Source of the DNA: an uncultured Alphaproteobacteria bacterium
GTDB lineage: Bacteria; Pseudomonadota; Alphaproteobacteria; RF32; CAG-239
DNA length: 64,000 nucleotides
NCBI GenBank assembly: GCA_934271715.1
Contig: CAKQRZ010000001.1
Span: 155,824-219,823, forward strand
Direction: 5' to 3'
Every line of letters begins with the position of its first letter. Position 1 is the stretch's first letter. The notes beneath the pieces are model-generated. The model worked only from the letters and a program-made list of their open reading frames with translations. It searched no databases and was not told where the DNA came from. Position numbers and translations under genes: made by a program. Below, piece after piece: positions 1-8,627 of the stretch.

Positions 1-815
1 GCCTCAGAAAATTTATCTTCCGCTTCTTCCAGACGGTTTTCAAAAAGCATCAGCATCCCAAAAACAGCTGTAGTCTGAGCGCAGAAAAGCCTGAAGCTGG
101 CGGCGCTGTACATTTTCAGGGCGGCTTCAATCATGGTTTGCGCCACATCGTTAACGCAGCTTATGCGGTAAATTTCCGCCAGCAGCAGATAGGTCTGCGC
201 CGTTTCAAAAATATAGTGCTTTTGTTTAAACAGTTTTAAGGCCAGCGAGGCTTTTTCGGAGGCGGAAAGCATATCGCCCTCCTGCAGGTAGGCGGCAGCC
301 GAAAGATAGTAATGCACAGCTTTCAGAGACTTGGGCAGATGTTTGGATTTTACCTTATTTAAAAGCTGCTGCAGGTCTTTGGTTTTGAATAAAATATGCG
401 CCATTTGCGCGGCAGAAAGAATAATCAGCGGGTTTTTCAGGAGCTTGCGGCGGGCGGTTAATTTGTTATAGATTTTTGCCGTGTTTTCATTGTGGGCTTT
501 CAGCAATAGGGCGAACTGCGGATGTTTTTTTTCAAAATACGCCGCGGCTTTGCCGGCGCGTCCGGCTGTCAGCGATGTCAGAGCCAGATGTGCGGCCGGG
601 TAAAAAGAAAAAAACAGCCTGCTGGCGGCCATATCTAAGACCGCTGCCGAAAAAAAATGCGTCTCGCCGAAAATCTGCTGGCGGCGCAGCATATTCAGCT
701 GAATCAGCTTTTTTATATGTCTGAAACGCCAATAAACTATAGTTCCGCCTAAAATACCGGCTGTAATCAGCAAAAAAGCGGCTAGTCCGCCCCAAATAAA
801 ATATTTTTCCAACAT
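1..815 (-). CDS. TPR-like membrane-anchored protein, C-terminus cut by window edge
   Basis: An open reading frame runs from an ATG at 815 leftwards to base 1 without a stop, so at least 271 residues are present and the C-terminus lies outside the window. Residues about 5-28 form one hydrophobic segment (start MLEKYFIWGGLAAFLL), probably a membrane anchor, followed by a basic stretch. The rest is alpha-helical and Ala/Leu-rich with helix pairs of about 34-40 residues (for example around KAVHYYLSAAAYLQEGD and ETAQTYLLLAEIYR), the look of tetratricopeptide repeats. Such proteins usually scaffold envelope complexes; HemY-like proteins have a similar layout, but I cannot name the family. It is divergent from the Lon-type gene at 884. 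The open frame and consistent codon use make the gene itself fairly certain. Confidence 0.72.
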   Translation of the reverse strand, partial: MLEKYFIWGGLAAFLLITAGILGGTIVYWRFRHIKKLIQLNMLRRQQIFGETHFFSAAVLDMAASRLFFSFYPAAHLALTSLTAGRAGKAAAYFEKKHPQFALLLKAHNENTAKIYNKLTARRKLLKNPLIILSAAQMAHILFKTKDLQQLLNKVKSKHLPKSLKAVHYYLSAAAYLQEGDMLSASEKASLALKLFKQKHYIFETAQTYLLLAEIYRISCVNDVAQTMIEAALKMYSAASFRLFCAQTTAVFGMLMLFENRLEEAEDKFSE

Positions 816-883
816 TTACTCTCTATTAGCAATTTACGGTTTAAGATAAATACACTCTAAAAATTATAAAGGAAAATTTTAAA

Positions 884-3319
884 ATGGCTATTACAAAATT
901 AACTTCTGACCAACTTTATCGCAAATGCGACCCGTCTAAATTTGATTTTAATTCTACGGCAGATTTGGAAGAGCGTTTATCCGCCTTGGGGCAGGATAGG
1001 GCGATTCATGCGGTGGAGCTGGGCATACACATTAAATCGCGCGGCTATAACTTGTTTTGCTTAGGCCCAGAGGGTACCGGAAAAACCAGTTTAGTTAAGC
1101 GCATTTTGGAAAAAGAAGCCAAAAACCGCAAAACGCCGGACGATTGGGCATATGTGTATAACTTTGAAGAGCCGTATAAGCCGATAGCCATGAATTTTCC
1201 GGCCGGACAAGCCGCGGAATTTGCTAAAGACGTGGACGAACTGCTGGATGAATTGGCAGATTCGCTGCCGGAAATTATTGAATCTGAAGAATATAAAGCT
1301 GCGCTGGGTATCATCCGCCAAAAATATAAGACCAAAAAAGAAGAATATATCAATGTGCTGCAGAAAAAAGCCAAAGGCAAGCGTGTGTCTTTGCTGCATA
1401 TGCAGATGGGGCTGGTTGTGGCGCCGATGAAAGACGGCGAAGTCTTAAGCCCTGATGCGTTTGAACAGCTTCCGGAAGAAGAGAAAAAACTCGTCATGGA
1501 TGACTTAAACACCATGCAGGAAGAAATTGAAAACGCTACGCAGGATTTGCCGCGCTGGGAAGAAAAGCAAAAACGCGAGATAACTATTCTGCGCGAAAAA
1601 TTTGTGCGCTCGGCGGTTAAAGACCCAATAGACGCATTGCGCAAAAAATATAAAAGCCAGCAGCCGTCCAGATTTTTAAAGCAAATTCAAGACAACATCT
1701 TAGAAAATATAGATGATTTTGTGCCGACTGACAGCGACAAGCAGGTTGCCGCCGCCGGAGCCGAGGAAGATCCGCTGCAGCAGCTTTTGAGCAAAATGAA
1801 GCAGCCGGAAGAGGATAAGTTTGCTAAGTTCAAAGTTAATGTAATCGTTAAAAACGTCCCGAACTCAGGCGCGCCGATTATCACCGTAGACTATCCGACC
1901 CAAGGCAATTTGGTCGGTAAAGTAGAGCGCATCCAGCAATACGGCGTCTTGCTCACGGACTTTACCTTGATTAAAGCCGGTGCTTTGCATCAAGCCAACG
2001 GCGGCTTTTTGCTGCTTGACGCCCGCAAAGTTTTGGAACAGCCGTATGCTTGGGATTCTTTGAAGCGCGCGATCGCCTCTAAGCGGGTAAAAATTGAGGC
2101 GCCGTCCGAAGAAACCAGCTTTACGACTATATCATTAGACCCGGAGCCGATTCCTTTGGATATTAAAGTTGTTTTGACCGGCGATTTTGAAATTTATGAG
2201 CTGCTGAGCGAAAGAGACCCTGATTTCCGCGATTTCTTTAAGGTTGAGGCTGATTTCGGCATGATTATGGATCGCAATGCCGAAAATGAAATTGAATACG
2301 CCAAGCTCATTGGTTCGCTTTCTAAAAAGAAGCAGCTGCGCTCGTTAAACCGTCAGGCGGTGGCGAGAGTTATTGAATACGCTTCGCGCTTGGCTGATGA
2401 CGCCGGAAAACTGACCGCGCATATTTCCTCTATCGGCGACTTGCTGCGCGAGGCTGATTATTGGGCGAGGGTTTCCAACTCTAAGCAAATCGGCAAAAAT
2501 CATATTGACCAAGCCATAGAGGCGCAGATTTACCGCTCTGACCGCATTAAAAAAGCCATGCTGGAAGAAATTGACAAAGGCACGATTTTAATGGATGTCA
2601 AAGGCGAGCGCGTGGGGCAGATTAACGGTCTGGTGGTCTATGACTTTTCCCGCTATTCATTCGGCAAGCCGGCGCGCATTACCACTCAGGTGCGTATCGG
2701 CAAAGGCGACTTTATGGATATAGAACGTGAAATTTCCATGAGCGGGCCAATCCACACCAAAGGCGTGCTGATTTTGAAGTCGCTCATTTCCAACCGCTTT
2801 GCCAAACATTCTCCGCTTTCTTTGTCGGCTTCCATTGTGTTTGAGCAATCTTACGGCGGCGTAGACGGCGACAGCGCGTCTTCAACCGAATATTACTGCC
2901 TGCTGTCGGCCATTGCAAATTTGCCGATAAAGCAAAGCATTGCCGTAACAGGTTCAATCAACCAGTTTGGCGAAATTCAGCCGATTGGCGGCGTAAACGA
3001 AAAAATTGAGGGTTTCTTTGACGTTTGCGCTCATGACGGCTTAACCGGCAAGCAGGGTGTGGTTATTCCGCGCACCAATGTAGATAACTTAATGCTGCGC
3101 GCGGATATTGTGCAGGCGGTTGAAGACGGACGCTTTACCATTTATGCCATAGATACGGTTGACGACGGTATAGAAATTTTGACCGGAGTTAAAGCCGGAA
3201 AGGCGGATAATAAAGGAAATTATCCGAAAGGCACGGTAAATTATTTGGTAGAAGAAAGCTTGCGCCAATACTATCAAGACTATGCCCGTTACGCCAAAGA
3301 AACCCTAGGCTGTTTATAG
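884..3319 (+). CDS. Lon-family ATP-dependent protease (LonB/AAA_32 type)
   Basis: This 811-residue protein is a Lon-related protease of the type with an AAA_32 ATPase region and no classical Lon N-terminal substrate domain. The Walker A motif GPEGTGKT is at residues 61-68, followed by a long coiled, charged insertion (about 130-300). The S16 protease domain is at the C-terminus. The catalytic serine is S664 in GGVDGDSAS and the catalytic lysine is K707 in GGVNEKIEG; the 43-residue spacing equals that of E. coli Lon. It should degrade misfolded or regulatory proteins in the cytosol or nucleoid. The start at 884 is preceded by AAGGA about 10 nt upstream. It sits upstream of clpP-clpX, so this is a protein quality-control neighbourhood, although an intervening opposite-strand gene separates them. 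A strong hairpin terminator follows at once. Confidence 0.93.
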   Translation: MAITKLTSDQLYRKCDPSKFDFNSTADLEERLSALGQDRAIHAVELGIHIKSRGYNLFCLGPEGTGKTSLVKRILEKEAKNRKTPDDWAYVYNFEEPYKPIAMNFPAGQAAEFAKDVDELLDELADSLPEIIESEEYKAALGIIRQKYKTKKEEYINVLQKKAKGKRVSLLHMQMGLVVAPMKDGEVLSPDAFEQLPEEEKKLVMDDLNTMQEEIENATQDLPRWEEKQKREITILREKFVRSAVKDPIDALRKKYKSQQPSRFLKQIQDNILENIDDFVPTDSDKQVAAAGAEEDPLQQLLSKMKQPEEDKFAKFKVNVIVKNVPNSGAPIITVDYPTQGNLVGKVERIQQYGVLLTDFTLIKAGALHQANGGFLLLDARKVLEQPYAWDSLKRAIASKRVKIEAPSEETSFTTISLDPEPIPLDIKVVLTGDFEIYELLSERDPDFRDFFKVEADFGMIMDRNAENEIEYAKLIGSLSKKKQLRSLNRQAVARVIEYASRLADDAGKLTAHISSIGDLLREADYWARVSNSKQIGKNHIDQAIEAQIYRSDRIKKAMLEEIDKGTILMDVKGERVGQINGLVVYDFSRYSFGKPARITTQVRIGKGDFMDIEREISMSGPIHTKGVLILKSLISNRFAKHSPLSLSASIVFEQSYGGVDGDSASSTEYYCLLSAIANLPIKQSIAVTGSINQFGEIQPIGGVNEKIEGFFDVCAHDGLTGKQGVVIPRTNVDNLMLRADIVQAVEDGRFTIYAIDTVDDGIEILTGVKAGKADNKGNYPKGTVNYLVEESLRQYYQDYARYAKETLGCL

Positions 3320-3329
3320 CAAATACCCT

Positions 3330-3370
3330 AAAAAATACCGCCTAGTTCAAAAAACTAAGCGGTATTTTTT
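3330..3370 (+). terminator. Rho-independent terminator after the Lon-type gene
   Basis: The arms AAAAAATACCGC and GCGGTATTTTTT pair around a short loop, with an inner TAGTT/AACTA extension, and end in a T run. The hairpin also overlaps the last codon of the opposite-strand gene ending at 3370, so it may serve both directions. Confidence 0.85.
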
Positions 3371-3720
3371 TAGGCAGAGATTTTAGCAGCTCTCTCAATC
3401 AATTCTTTAGCGTTCAGCATATTTCTGTACTGAACCGAGTCTAAAGAAATATCAATAAGCCCGTTCCGTCCTTGCCGCGTAAACTCATATTTGCTGAGAA
3501 ATTCCTGCGGAGTCAGAAAAATCGGGTCGGTGGTCGGTCCGTAAACAATTGTTTCGTTAGAAACCAGCGGTTTGCTGCCGAAAATACAACTCGGACCTGT
3601 CCACAAAAAGCAAGATAATACTTCGCCTGTAGCTTTATTTTTCATGTAATAGACATTGTCGCGGTTTTTGATAATGTCGCTTGCATACAGCAGGTAAGTA
3701 TCCCAAAAAATTCTCTCCAT
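3370..3720 (-). CDS. Hypothetical protein, 116 residues
   Basis: A small soluble protein of unknown function, starting MERIFWDTYLLYASD when the ATG at 3720 is used. A longer version from a TTG at 3750 adds ten residues (MGFTPKLFIT), but neither start has a clear Shine-Dalgarno sequence. Composition is that of a folded globular protein, with aromatic residues, a single central GPSC segment and an amphipathic C-terminal helix (NAKELIERAAK). No signal peptide or membrane segment is seen. It is convergent with the Lon-type protease gene and its stop codon lies inside that gene's terminator. No family was recognised. Confidence 0.55.
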   Translation of the reverse strand: MERIFWDTYLLYASDIIKNRDNVYYMKNKATGEVLSCFLWTGPSCIFGSKPLVSNETIVYGPTTDPIFLTPQEFLSKYEFTRQGRNGLIDISLDSVQYRNMLNAKELIERAAKISA

Positions 3721-3949
3721 AGTAATAAATAATTTAGGCGTAAATCCCAAAACGTCACAGTTGCCGAAGCTGTTACGGGATATGTATAATAATTAAATTT
3801 CGCATATAATATAACAAATTTTACGAAAATGTGCAAGCAAAATGCAAAAATCAGCTCTTATAAAGTGTCTAAAAAATACTATTTCTTTATAAAAAATTAA
3901 GTAATAGTGGGCTTTAATAAACAAAAAAGAATTTTGTAAAGGATAGACA

Positions 3950-4564
3950 ATGAATAATATAATGCCCAGCGACGCTTTGGTGCCTATGGTAATAGAGCAA
4001 ACTCCTAAAGGCGAACGCTCGTTTGATATTTTTTCACGCCTGCTGAAAGAAAGAATTATTTTCTTGACCGGCGAAGTTAATGACGAAACCTCGGCTTTGG
4101 TCTGCGCTCAGCTGCTGTTTTTGGAAGCCGAAAATCCAAAGAAAGATATTTTCTTATATATTAACTCTCCCGGCGGCGTGGTAACTTCCGGTATGGCGAT
4201 GTATGATACTATGCAGTATATCTCCTGCGATGTGGCGACAATCTGCATCGGTCAGGCTTGCTCTATGGGGTCTTTCTTGCTGGCTGGCGGCACTAAAGGC
4301 AAACGCTATTCTCTGCCGAACTCTCAGATTATGATTCACCAGCCGTCCGGCGGTGCCAAAGGGCAGGCGGCGGATATTGAAATTCAGGCTAAATTGATTT
4401 TGGATTTACGCAAGCGCCTGAATGCTATTTATGCCCAGAACACCGGTCAAAAAATCTCGGTTATTGAACGGGCTATGGACAGAGATAACTTTATGACGCC
4501 GCAGGAAGCCTTGGATTTTGGTTTGATTGACCATATTATTACTAACCGTGAAGAAGTAAAGTAG
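3950..4564 (+). CDS. clpP: ATP-dependent Clp protease proteolytic subunit ClpP
   Basis: ClpP forms the tetradecameric serine protease chamber that works with ClpX or ClpA. The 204-residue sequence has the full catalytic triad: S105 in GQACSMGSF, H130 in MIHQPSGG and D179 in MDRDNFMT. The spacings of 25 and 49 residues match the E. coli enzyme. The oligomerisation segment LYINSPGGVVTSG is intact at about 69-81. The start ATG is preceded by AAGGA. The gene is followed after 7 nt by clpX, the classic clpP-clpX operon, so protease and unfoldase are made together. In alphaproteobacteria this complex degrades cell-cycle regulators such as CtrA, which fits the chpT gene further along. Confidence 0.97.
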   Translation: MNNIMPSDALVPMVIEQTPKGERSFDIFSRLLKERIIFLTGEVNDETSALVCAQLLFLEAENPKKDIFLYINSPGGVVTSGMAMYDTMQYISCDVATICIGQACSMGSFLLAGGTKGKRYSLPNSQIMIHQPSGGAKGQAADIEIQAKLILDLRKRLNAIYAQNTGQKISVIERAMDRDNFMTPQEALDFGLIDHIITNREEVK

Positions 4565-4571
4565 GTAAAAA

Positions 4572-5843
4572 ATGAGTGAAGATAACGAAGAAGTTTTGCA
4601 TTGTTCGTTTTGTGGCAAAAGCCAGAAAGAAGTAAAAAAGCTGGTTGCCGGACGCGGTGTTTATATCTGCAACGAGTGCATAGACGTCTGCCATTCCATT
4701 ATGGAAGAAGAGTCCGAGCTGGCGCCGGAAAATAAACCGGCTTCTGCAGATGAGCCGTTAATGGACAGCCTGCCGACACCGTCTAAAATCAAAGAGTTTC
4801 TTGATGAATATGTGATTGGGCAGGATTATGCTAAAAAAGTTTTATCCGTTGCAGTATATAATCACTATAAGCGCTTGAATAATCCTAAAAAAGACGAAGT
4901 TGATATTACTAAATCCAACGTGATTTTGATTGGTTCTACCGGCTGTGGAAAAACTTTGCTGGCGCAGACTTTGGCTAAAATTTTGAATGTTCCGTTTGCC
5001 ATTGCCGACGCCACTACTTTAACCGAAGCCGGATATGTGGGAGAAGACGTGGAAAATATTGTGCTGAAACTGGTGCAAAACGCTAATTACGATATTGAAA
5101 AGGCTCAGCGCGGCATCATTTATATTGATGAAATAGATAAAATATCCCGCAAAGGCGACGGACCGTCCATTACGCGCGATGTGTCGGGCGAGGGCGTTCA
5201 GCAGGCTTTGCTGAAAATTATTGAGGGTACGGTGGCCAATGTTCCTCCGCAAGGCGGACGCAAGCATCCGCAGCAGGAATTTTTGCACGTTGACACTAAA
5301 AATATTCTGTTTATCTGCGGCGGTGCGTTTGCAGGTCTTGAAAAAATTGTGGAAAAACATGGCACAGAGAGCGGAAATTCCATCGGTTTCGGCGCTAAAG
5401 TGGAAAAAGATGAAAAGACTGTAGGGCAAATTTTGAAAGACGTGCGTCCGGAAGATTTGATTAAATACGGGCTTATTCCGGAATTTACCGGACGTGTGCC
5501 GGTTATCGCCACTTTAGACGACTTGAATGAAGACGCTTTAATCCGTGTTTTGACCGAGCCGAAAAACGCTTTAGTCAGCCAATATGCTTCTTTGTTTGGT
5601 ATGGATGATGTCAAGCTGACTATCACTCCGGAAGCTTTGCGCGCCATTGCTAAAAAAGCGATTGAACGTAAAACCGGTGCCCGCGGTCTGCGCGCGATTA
5701 TGGAAGAAATTTTGATGGAATGGATGTATGAACTTCCGGATAAAAAAGATATCGCCGAAATCGTGATAGATGAAAAGGTTATTAACGAGGGTGCAAAACC
5801 TGAGCTTATAAAACAAACCGCAGAAGAAAAGAAATCTGCTTAA
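4572..5843 (+). CDS. clpX: ATP-dependent Clp protease ATP-binding subunit ClpX
   Basis: ClpX is the hexameric AAA+ unfoldase that feeds substrates to ClpP. The 423-residue protein begins with the zinc-binding domain (C11, C14, C33, C36), used for adaptor and substrate recognition. The AAA+ domain has Walker A GSTGCGKT at 121-128, the pore loop GYVG at 154-157 and Walker B IIYIDE at about 182-187. The RKH-loop motif (GGRKHP) and the C-terminal small domain (KTGARGLRAIMEE) are also present. Length is normal. It lies 7 nt behind clpP. A perfect 15-bp inverted repeat follows the stop codon. Confidence 0.98.
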   Translation: MSEDNEEVLHCSFCGKSQKEVKKLVAGRGVYICNECIDVCHSIMEEESELAPENKPASADEPLMDSLPTPSKIKEFLDEYVIGQDYAKKVLSVAVYNHYKRLNNPKKDEVDITKSNVILIGSTGCGKTLLAQTLAKILNVPFAIADATTLTEAGYVGEDVENIVLKLVQNANYDIEKAQRGIIYIDEIDKISRKGDGPSITRDVSGEGVQQALLKIIEGTVANVPPQGGRKHPQQEFLHVDTKNILFICGGAFAGLEKIVEKHGTESGNSIGFGAKVEKDEKTVGQILKDVRPEDLIKYGLIPEFTGRVPVIATLDDLNEDALIRVLTEPKNALVSQYASLFGMDDVKLTITPEALRAIAKKAIERKTGARGLRAIMEEILMEWMYELPDKKDIAEIVIDEKVINEGAKPELIKQTAEEKKSA

Positions 5844-5855
5844 ATAAAAAGGTAG

Positions 5856-5899
5856 GTCAAAAGTGTGTAAGAAACAGTCGTTTTTTACACACTTTTGAC
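5856..5899 (+). terminator. Hairpin after clpX (perfect 15-bp inverted repeat)
   Basis: GTCAAAAGTGTGTAA (5856-5870) pairs perfectly with TTACACACTTTTGAC (5885-5899) around a 14-nt loop. No T run follows, so intrinsic termination is less certain than formation of the hairpin. The core GTGTGTAA...GTCGTTTTTTACACA resembles the hairpins just upstream of the two plus-strand prepilin genes (near 17162-17193 and 44424-44454). Confidence 0.6.
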
Positions 5900-5961
5900 A
5901 TTTCAACTTTATATTAAACAAAAAACGCAGGCTAATATGTGTCCTACGTTTTTTATTGTGT

Positions 5962-6249
5962 TCAGTCGTCCAGACGGCCGGTGCCGAGGACGCAATATGT
6001 GATAAGTACCACAACTCCGCCGGAAACTAAAAAATCTACAGTATCAGCCGGAGAATTGTGGACGCTGAGTGGAGAAACAGCCAGAAGCAAACTAACTGCG
6101 CTAACCGTCAGCGATGCGAAAAAAACTCGCACAAAATACTTTTTCCCATACTTGGATAATTTTTTATAATTTTCCAACGTATTAGAATAAATAAGGAACC
6201 ACCCTAAGATAACAGATAGAGCAAATCCCGAATAAAAAGAACTTGGCAT
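5962..6249 (-). CDS. Small membrane protein, 95 residues
   Basis: A predicted inner-membrane protein with about three hydrophobic segments: residues 5-22 (YSGFALSVILGWFLIY), 42-58 (FFASLTVSAVSLLLAV) and 72-87 (FLVSGGVVVLITYCVL). A short basic loop with KKLSKYGKKYF lies between the first two. No family was recognised. It is convergent with clpX and has no obvious ribosome-binding site, so the start is uncertain. An overlapping plus-strand frame is poorer in hydrophobic patterning and was not chosen. The membrane topology pattern is the main reason for calling it a gene. Confidence 0.5.
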   Translation of the reverse strand: MPSSFYSGFALSVILGWFLIYSNTLENYKKLSKYGKKYFVRVFFASLTVSAVSLLLAVSPLSVHNSPADTVDFLVSGGVVVLITYCVLGTGRLDD

Positions 6250-6324
6250 AAAAATAAAGATTTGTTAATAATAAATTTATGCTCAAAGACTATAACTTTT
6301 TGCCTCAATCGTCAAGCTAAATAT

Positions 6325-6353
6325 AAAAAAAAGCCCCGCAGAGCGAGGCTTTT
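6325..6353 (-). terminator. Rho-independent terminator for the thioredoxin-fold lipoprotein operon
   Basis: On the minus strand AAAAGCC and GGCTTTT pair around an 11-nt GC-rich loop and end in a long T run. The hairpin lies just past the stop codon at 6371 and would end the 7340-6371 transcript. Confidence 0.75.
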
Positions 6354-6370
6354 AGAAAACGCGGAAAATT

Positions 6371-6727
6371 TTATTCCAAATATGGCTTTACATATAAATC
6401 AAATTTCATTTGCTCAGATTCGCTCCAGCCCATTAAGTAGTTGTCGCCCATAAGCAGCAGCGGAGTTCCCGTCGGACCGGAAATTTTATATCTTTTTACC
6501 GCCTTTTCAAATAAACGCATATTCCCCGGAAGCTTGATGTCTAAAGCCCTCATCTTCAGAGTCGGGTAGTTTTTCTTTATATATGCGGCGGCATCGTGGC
6601 AATGCGGGCAGGTGGTTTGATAAAAGAAATAAATTTTATCTTTGCTTAAATCATCCTCAGACGAACTAGTGCAGGCTGCAGTAAGCAGCAGGCCGAAAGC
6701 GCATAAAACAGCTAAAATTTTTTTCAT
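6371..6727 (-). CDS. Exported thioredoxin/glutaredoxin-fold protein with CPHC motif, probable lipoprotein
   Basis: The product begins with a signal peptide (MKKILAVLCAFGLLLTAAC) that ends in a lipobox-like TAAC, so it is probably a lipoprotein. The mature part carries a thioredoxin-type active site, TTCPHCHDA, followed by a cis-proline segment (GPTGTPLLLMG). The fold is that of DsbC/glutaredoxin-like proteins and suggests a thiol-disulfide role in the envelope. The ATG at 6727 was chosen over an upstream start because AGGA lies 9 nt before it and the signal peptide starts there. It follows the gene ending at 6738 by ten bases and is probably co-transcribed with it. Substrate is unknown, though many Cys-rich exported proteins are encoded nearby. 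Confidence 0.78.
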   Translation of the reverse strand: MKKILAVLCAFGLLLTAACTSSSEDDLSKDKIYFFYQTTCPHCHDAAAYIKKNYPTLKMRALDIKLPGNMRLFEKAVKRYKISGPTGTPLLLMGDNYLMGWSESEQMKFDLYVKPYLE

Positions 6728-6737
6728 TTTCTCAGTC

Positions 6738-7340
6738 CTATTCAATGCAGCAGTCAACGGCCTTGCGGACAAACTTTTTCATTTTTGCCAAAGCGGAACT
6801 AGGCTCGGCTTCAACCGGTTCAGCGGCTTTTTCTGCCGGTTCTTTGATTTCTTCTTTAGAAAATTCCTCGGCTTTGGCGGTAATTTTCTTGACTTCTTCC
6901 AAATCCGGCTCAATCCATTTCAGCTCTTTGGTTTCCATCATCCCCATATTCAAGCCCCAAAACAGGCAATACATATCATAGGCGGTGTTAAACATTTTGT
7001 AGGCTTCTTCATCGTGGCCTAAGGTCTGCTGTTTGGTGCCGACTTCCATCAGACGCATAGAAGTTGCCAGCAAGTGCTTTGACATGCACCAAACTTCGCC
7101 CTCATAGCTCGGAATAATTTTCTGCAGCAGGTTTTTGCGGGTTTCACGGATGTCTTTTATTAAGTCATAATAAGAAGTCTTGCCGGTTTTCGCTCCCGAA
7201 AACACCAGATGCTCTTCAATAGAAATCAGGTTCATAATAGCAATGCTGAGGTCTTGGTCTGATGACAAATCCTTAGGGTTTACCTTTTTGCTCGCGTCAA
7301 TTCTTTCTACAAATTCTTTTACGTTTTCTGCTTTTTTCAT
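6738..7340 (-). CDS. Conserved hypothetical cytosolic protein, 200 residues
   Basis: A soluble, mostly helical protein with no signal peptide. Residues about 20-145 form the likely folded domain (SSDQDLSIAIMNLIS, TSYYDLIKDIRETRK, CMSKHLLATSMRLME). They are followed by an acidic/Ala-rich linker (KEEIKEPAEKAAEPVEAEP) and a short basic C-terminal helix ending in two cysteines (VDCCIE). The start at 7340 has GGAG 9 nt upstream. It sits ten bases upstream of the CPHC thioredoxin-fold lipoprotein gene, so the two form a small operon ended by the hairpin at 6325-6353. No family was recognised and no function is assigned. Confidence 0.75.
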   Translation of the reverse strand: MKKAENVKEFVERIDASKKVNPKDLSSDQDLSIAIMNLISIEEHLVFSGAKTGKTSYYDLIKDIRETRKNLLQKIIPSYEGEVWCMSKHLLATSMRLMEVGTKQQTLGHDEEAYKMFNTAYDMYCLFWGLNMGMMETKELKWIEPDLEEVKKITAKAEEFSKEEIKEPAEKAAEPVEAEPSSALAKMKKFVRKAVDCCIE

Positions 7341-7476
7341 GGTTTATATCTCCAAAAATTTATATACTAAAAAGTAGGCGGAGCGCTGCGGAATGTCAAG
7401 GAATATTTAAGTTTTATGCTTTCTTGTTGATTTTTTTTGCGCGGCGGTTTATTCTGCGGGCAGAAAAGGAAAAAAT

Positions 7477-7869
7477 ATGGGTAGTTTGTTATCGTCATTT
7501 TCATTTTTATCTATGGGCGGCAGCGTGCTGGGCGTAACATTTTCGCTGCTGCTGGCCACTATTATGCTGGCGCTGTGGGCGCTGGTGCTGATGGTACTGC
7601 ATCCGCTGCACGCCACCATGTTTGTGCTGGCGGCGCTGTGCGAATATCTTTTAATATCGCTGTGCGGATTTAGCCTGTGGTTTGATTTTATTGCCTTTTT
7701 TGTGTTTTACATTTTTATTTTCGGCACTTATACGCTGCTGCTGCGCCGCTGGCTGCCGCTGCCGCATACCGAAATTGAACAGCTGCTGAAACTGGCTAAG
7801 CTCAAAGAAGACGGTCTGCTTTCAGAAGATGAATACAAAGCCGCTAAAAAGCGCCTGCTTAAAATTTAG
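7477..7869 (+). CDS. Membrane protein with C-terminal SHOCT-like domain
   Basis: This 130-residue protein has three strongly hydrophobic segments: about 17-40 (LGVTFSLLLATIMLALWALVL), 44-64 and 68-90. A C-terminal stretch, EIEQLLKLAKLKEDGLLSE followed by DEYKAAKKRLL, matches the short SHOCT domain often found at the end of membrane or oligomeric proteins. SHOCT is thought to mediate oligomerisation. The start is preceded by AAGGA. Its stop overlaps by 4 bp the stop of the convergent lipoprotein gene at 7866. The specific role is unknown. Confidence 0.75.
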   Translation: MGSLLSSFSFLSMGGSVLGVTFSLLLATIMLALWALVLMVLHPLHATMFVLAALCEYLLISLCGFSLWFDFIAFFVFYIFIFGTYTLLLRRWLPLPHTEIEQLLKLAKLKEDGLLSEDEYKAAKKRLLKI

Positions 7870-8513
7870 TCGGTGCTGATTTGCCGGTCTATCCAGAGAG
7901 AATTTATAAAAGCCTGCTGACGGTCGTGAATCGGATTGCAGGCTACGTCGCCTTCCGGAGAGGTTACGCATTGCACGCCGACATTTGCCGTTGTGTAGTT
8001 GCCGTATTTGCTGTAAACATCCAAAACCAGCGGCAGAAATTCTTCGGTTTCATAAGTGGTGTCGGCGCAGAATGTTGAAGAGTACACGACGCGGGAGGTG
8101 TCTTTGCGCCCGATATTCAGAGTAAAGCAGGTTTCATCGCGGTCGGTCTGCATATTGGCATTGCCAGAAAAATATTGCGAAGAAGAATTTTCATCGCCGC
8201 TGAACAAAAAGCCGGTAGAATTATTGGCATAGGATGCGTCTTTATATTTGCCGCTCTGCTTATAAAAAGTTTCAATATCAAAAATGGCGATAAAGTCGGC
8301 ATTTTCGGCAGAAGTTGCGGTTTTCATGCCGATTTCGCCGAATTTTTTGCTTAAGATGCGGCGGATTTGTCCGGCATAGGCGCTGCGCAGGCTGCTGCGG
8401 AAATAAATGCTTTGCCCGTGGTCGTCCGCCAAATTGTTGCTGATTTCCAACTTATATGGGTCTTGTGCGCAGGCAGAAAGCAGGCAAAGTGTTAAAAGCA
8501 GCAGTTTTTTCAT
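7866..8513 (-). CDS. Putative lipoprotein, 215 residues
   Basis: The N-terminus MKKLLLLTLCLLSACAQD is a typical lipoprotein signal peptide with lipobox LSAC, so the mature protein should be lipid-anchored on the periplasmic side of the inner or outer membrane. The mature sequence is of mixed composition. It contains paired cysteines (ETCFTLN, STFCADT, VQCVTS, VACNP) that could form disulfides and a segment (SAENADFIAIFDIETFYKQ) like those in lipoproteins of the DUF4136 type. That resemblance is weak. The next gene upstream is divergent. Function unknown. Confidence 0.75.
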   Translation of the reverse strand: MKKLLLLTLCLLSACAQDPYKLEISNNLADDHGQSIYFRSSLRSAYAGQIRRILSKKFGEIGMKTATSAENADFIAIFDIETFYKQSGKYKDASYANNSTGFLFSGDENSSSQYFSGNANMQTDRDETCFTLNIGRKDTSRVVYSSTFCADTTYETEEFLPLVLDVYSKYGNYTTANVGVQCVTSPEGDVACNPIHDRQQAFINSLWIDRQISTD

Positions 8514-8627
8514 TATGTTATCTCCGAATTTGAAATTTTTTTATAATTTATGCCATAATTTTTTAATTTTTTATTGATAAATTAAAAAATAAATGTATTT
8601 TGACTAGCATTAAGAAGAAATCAAAAA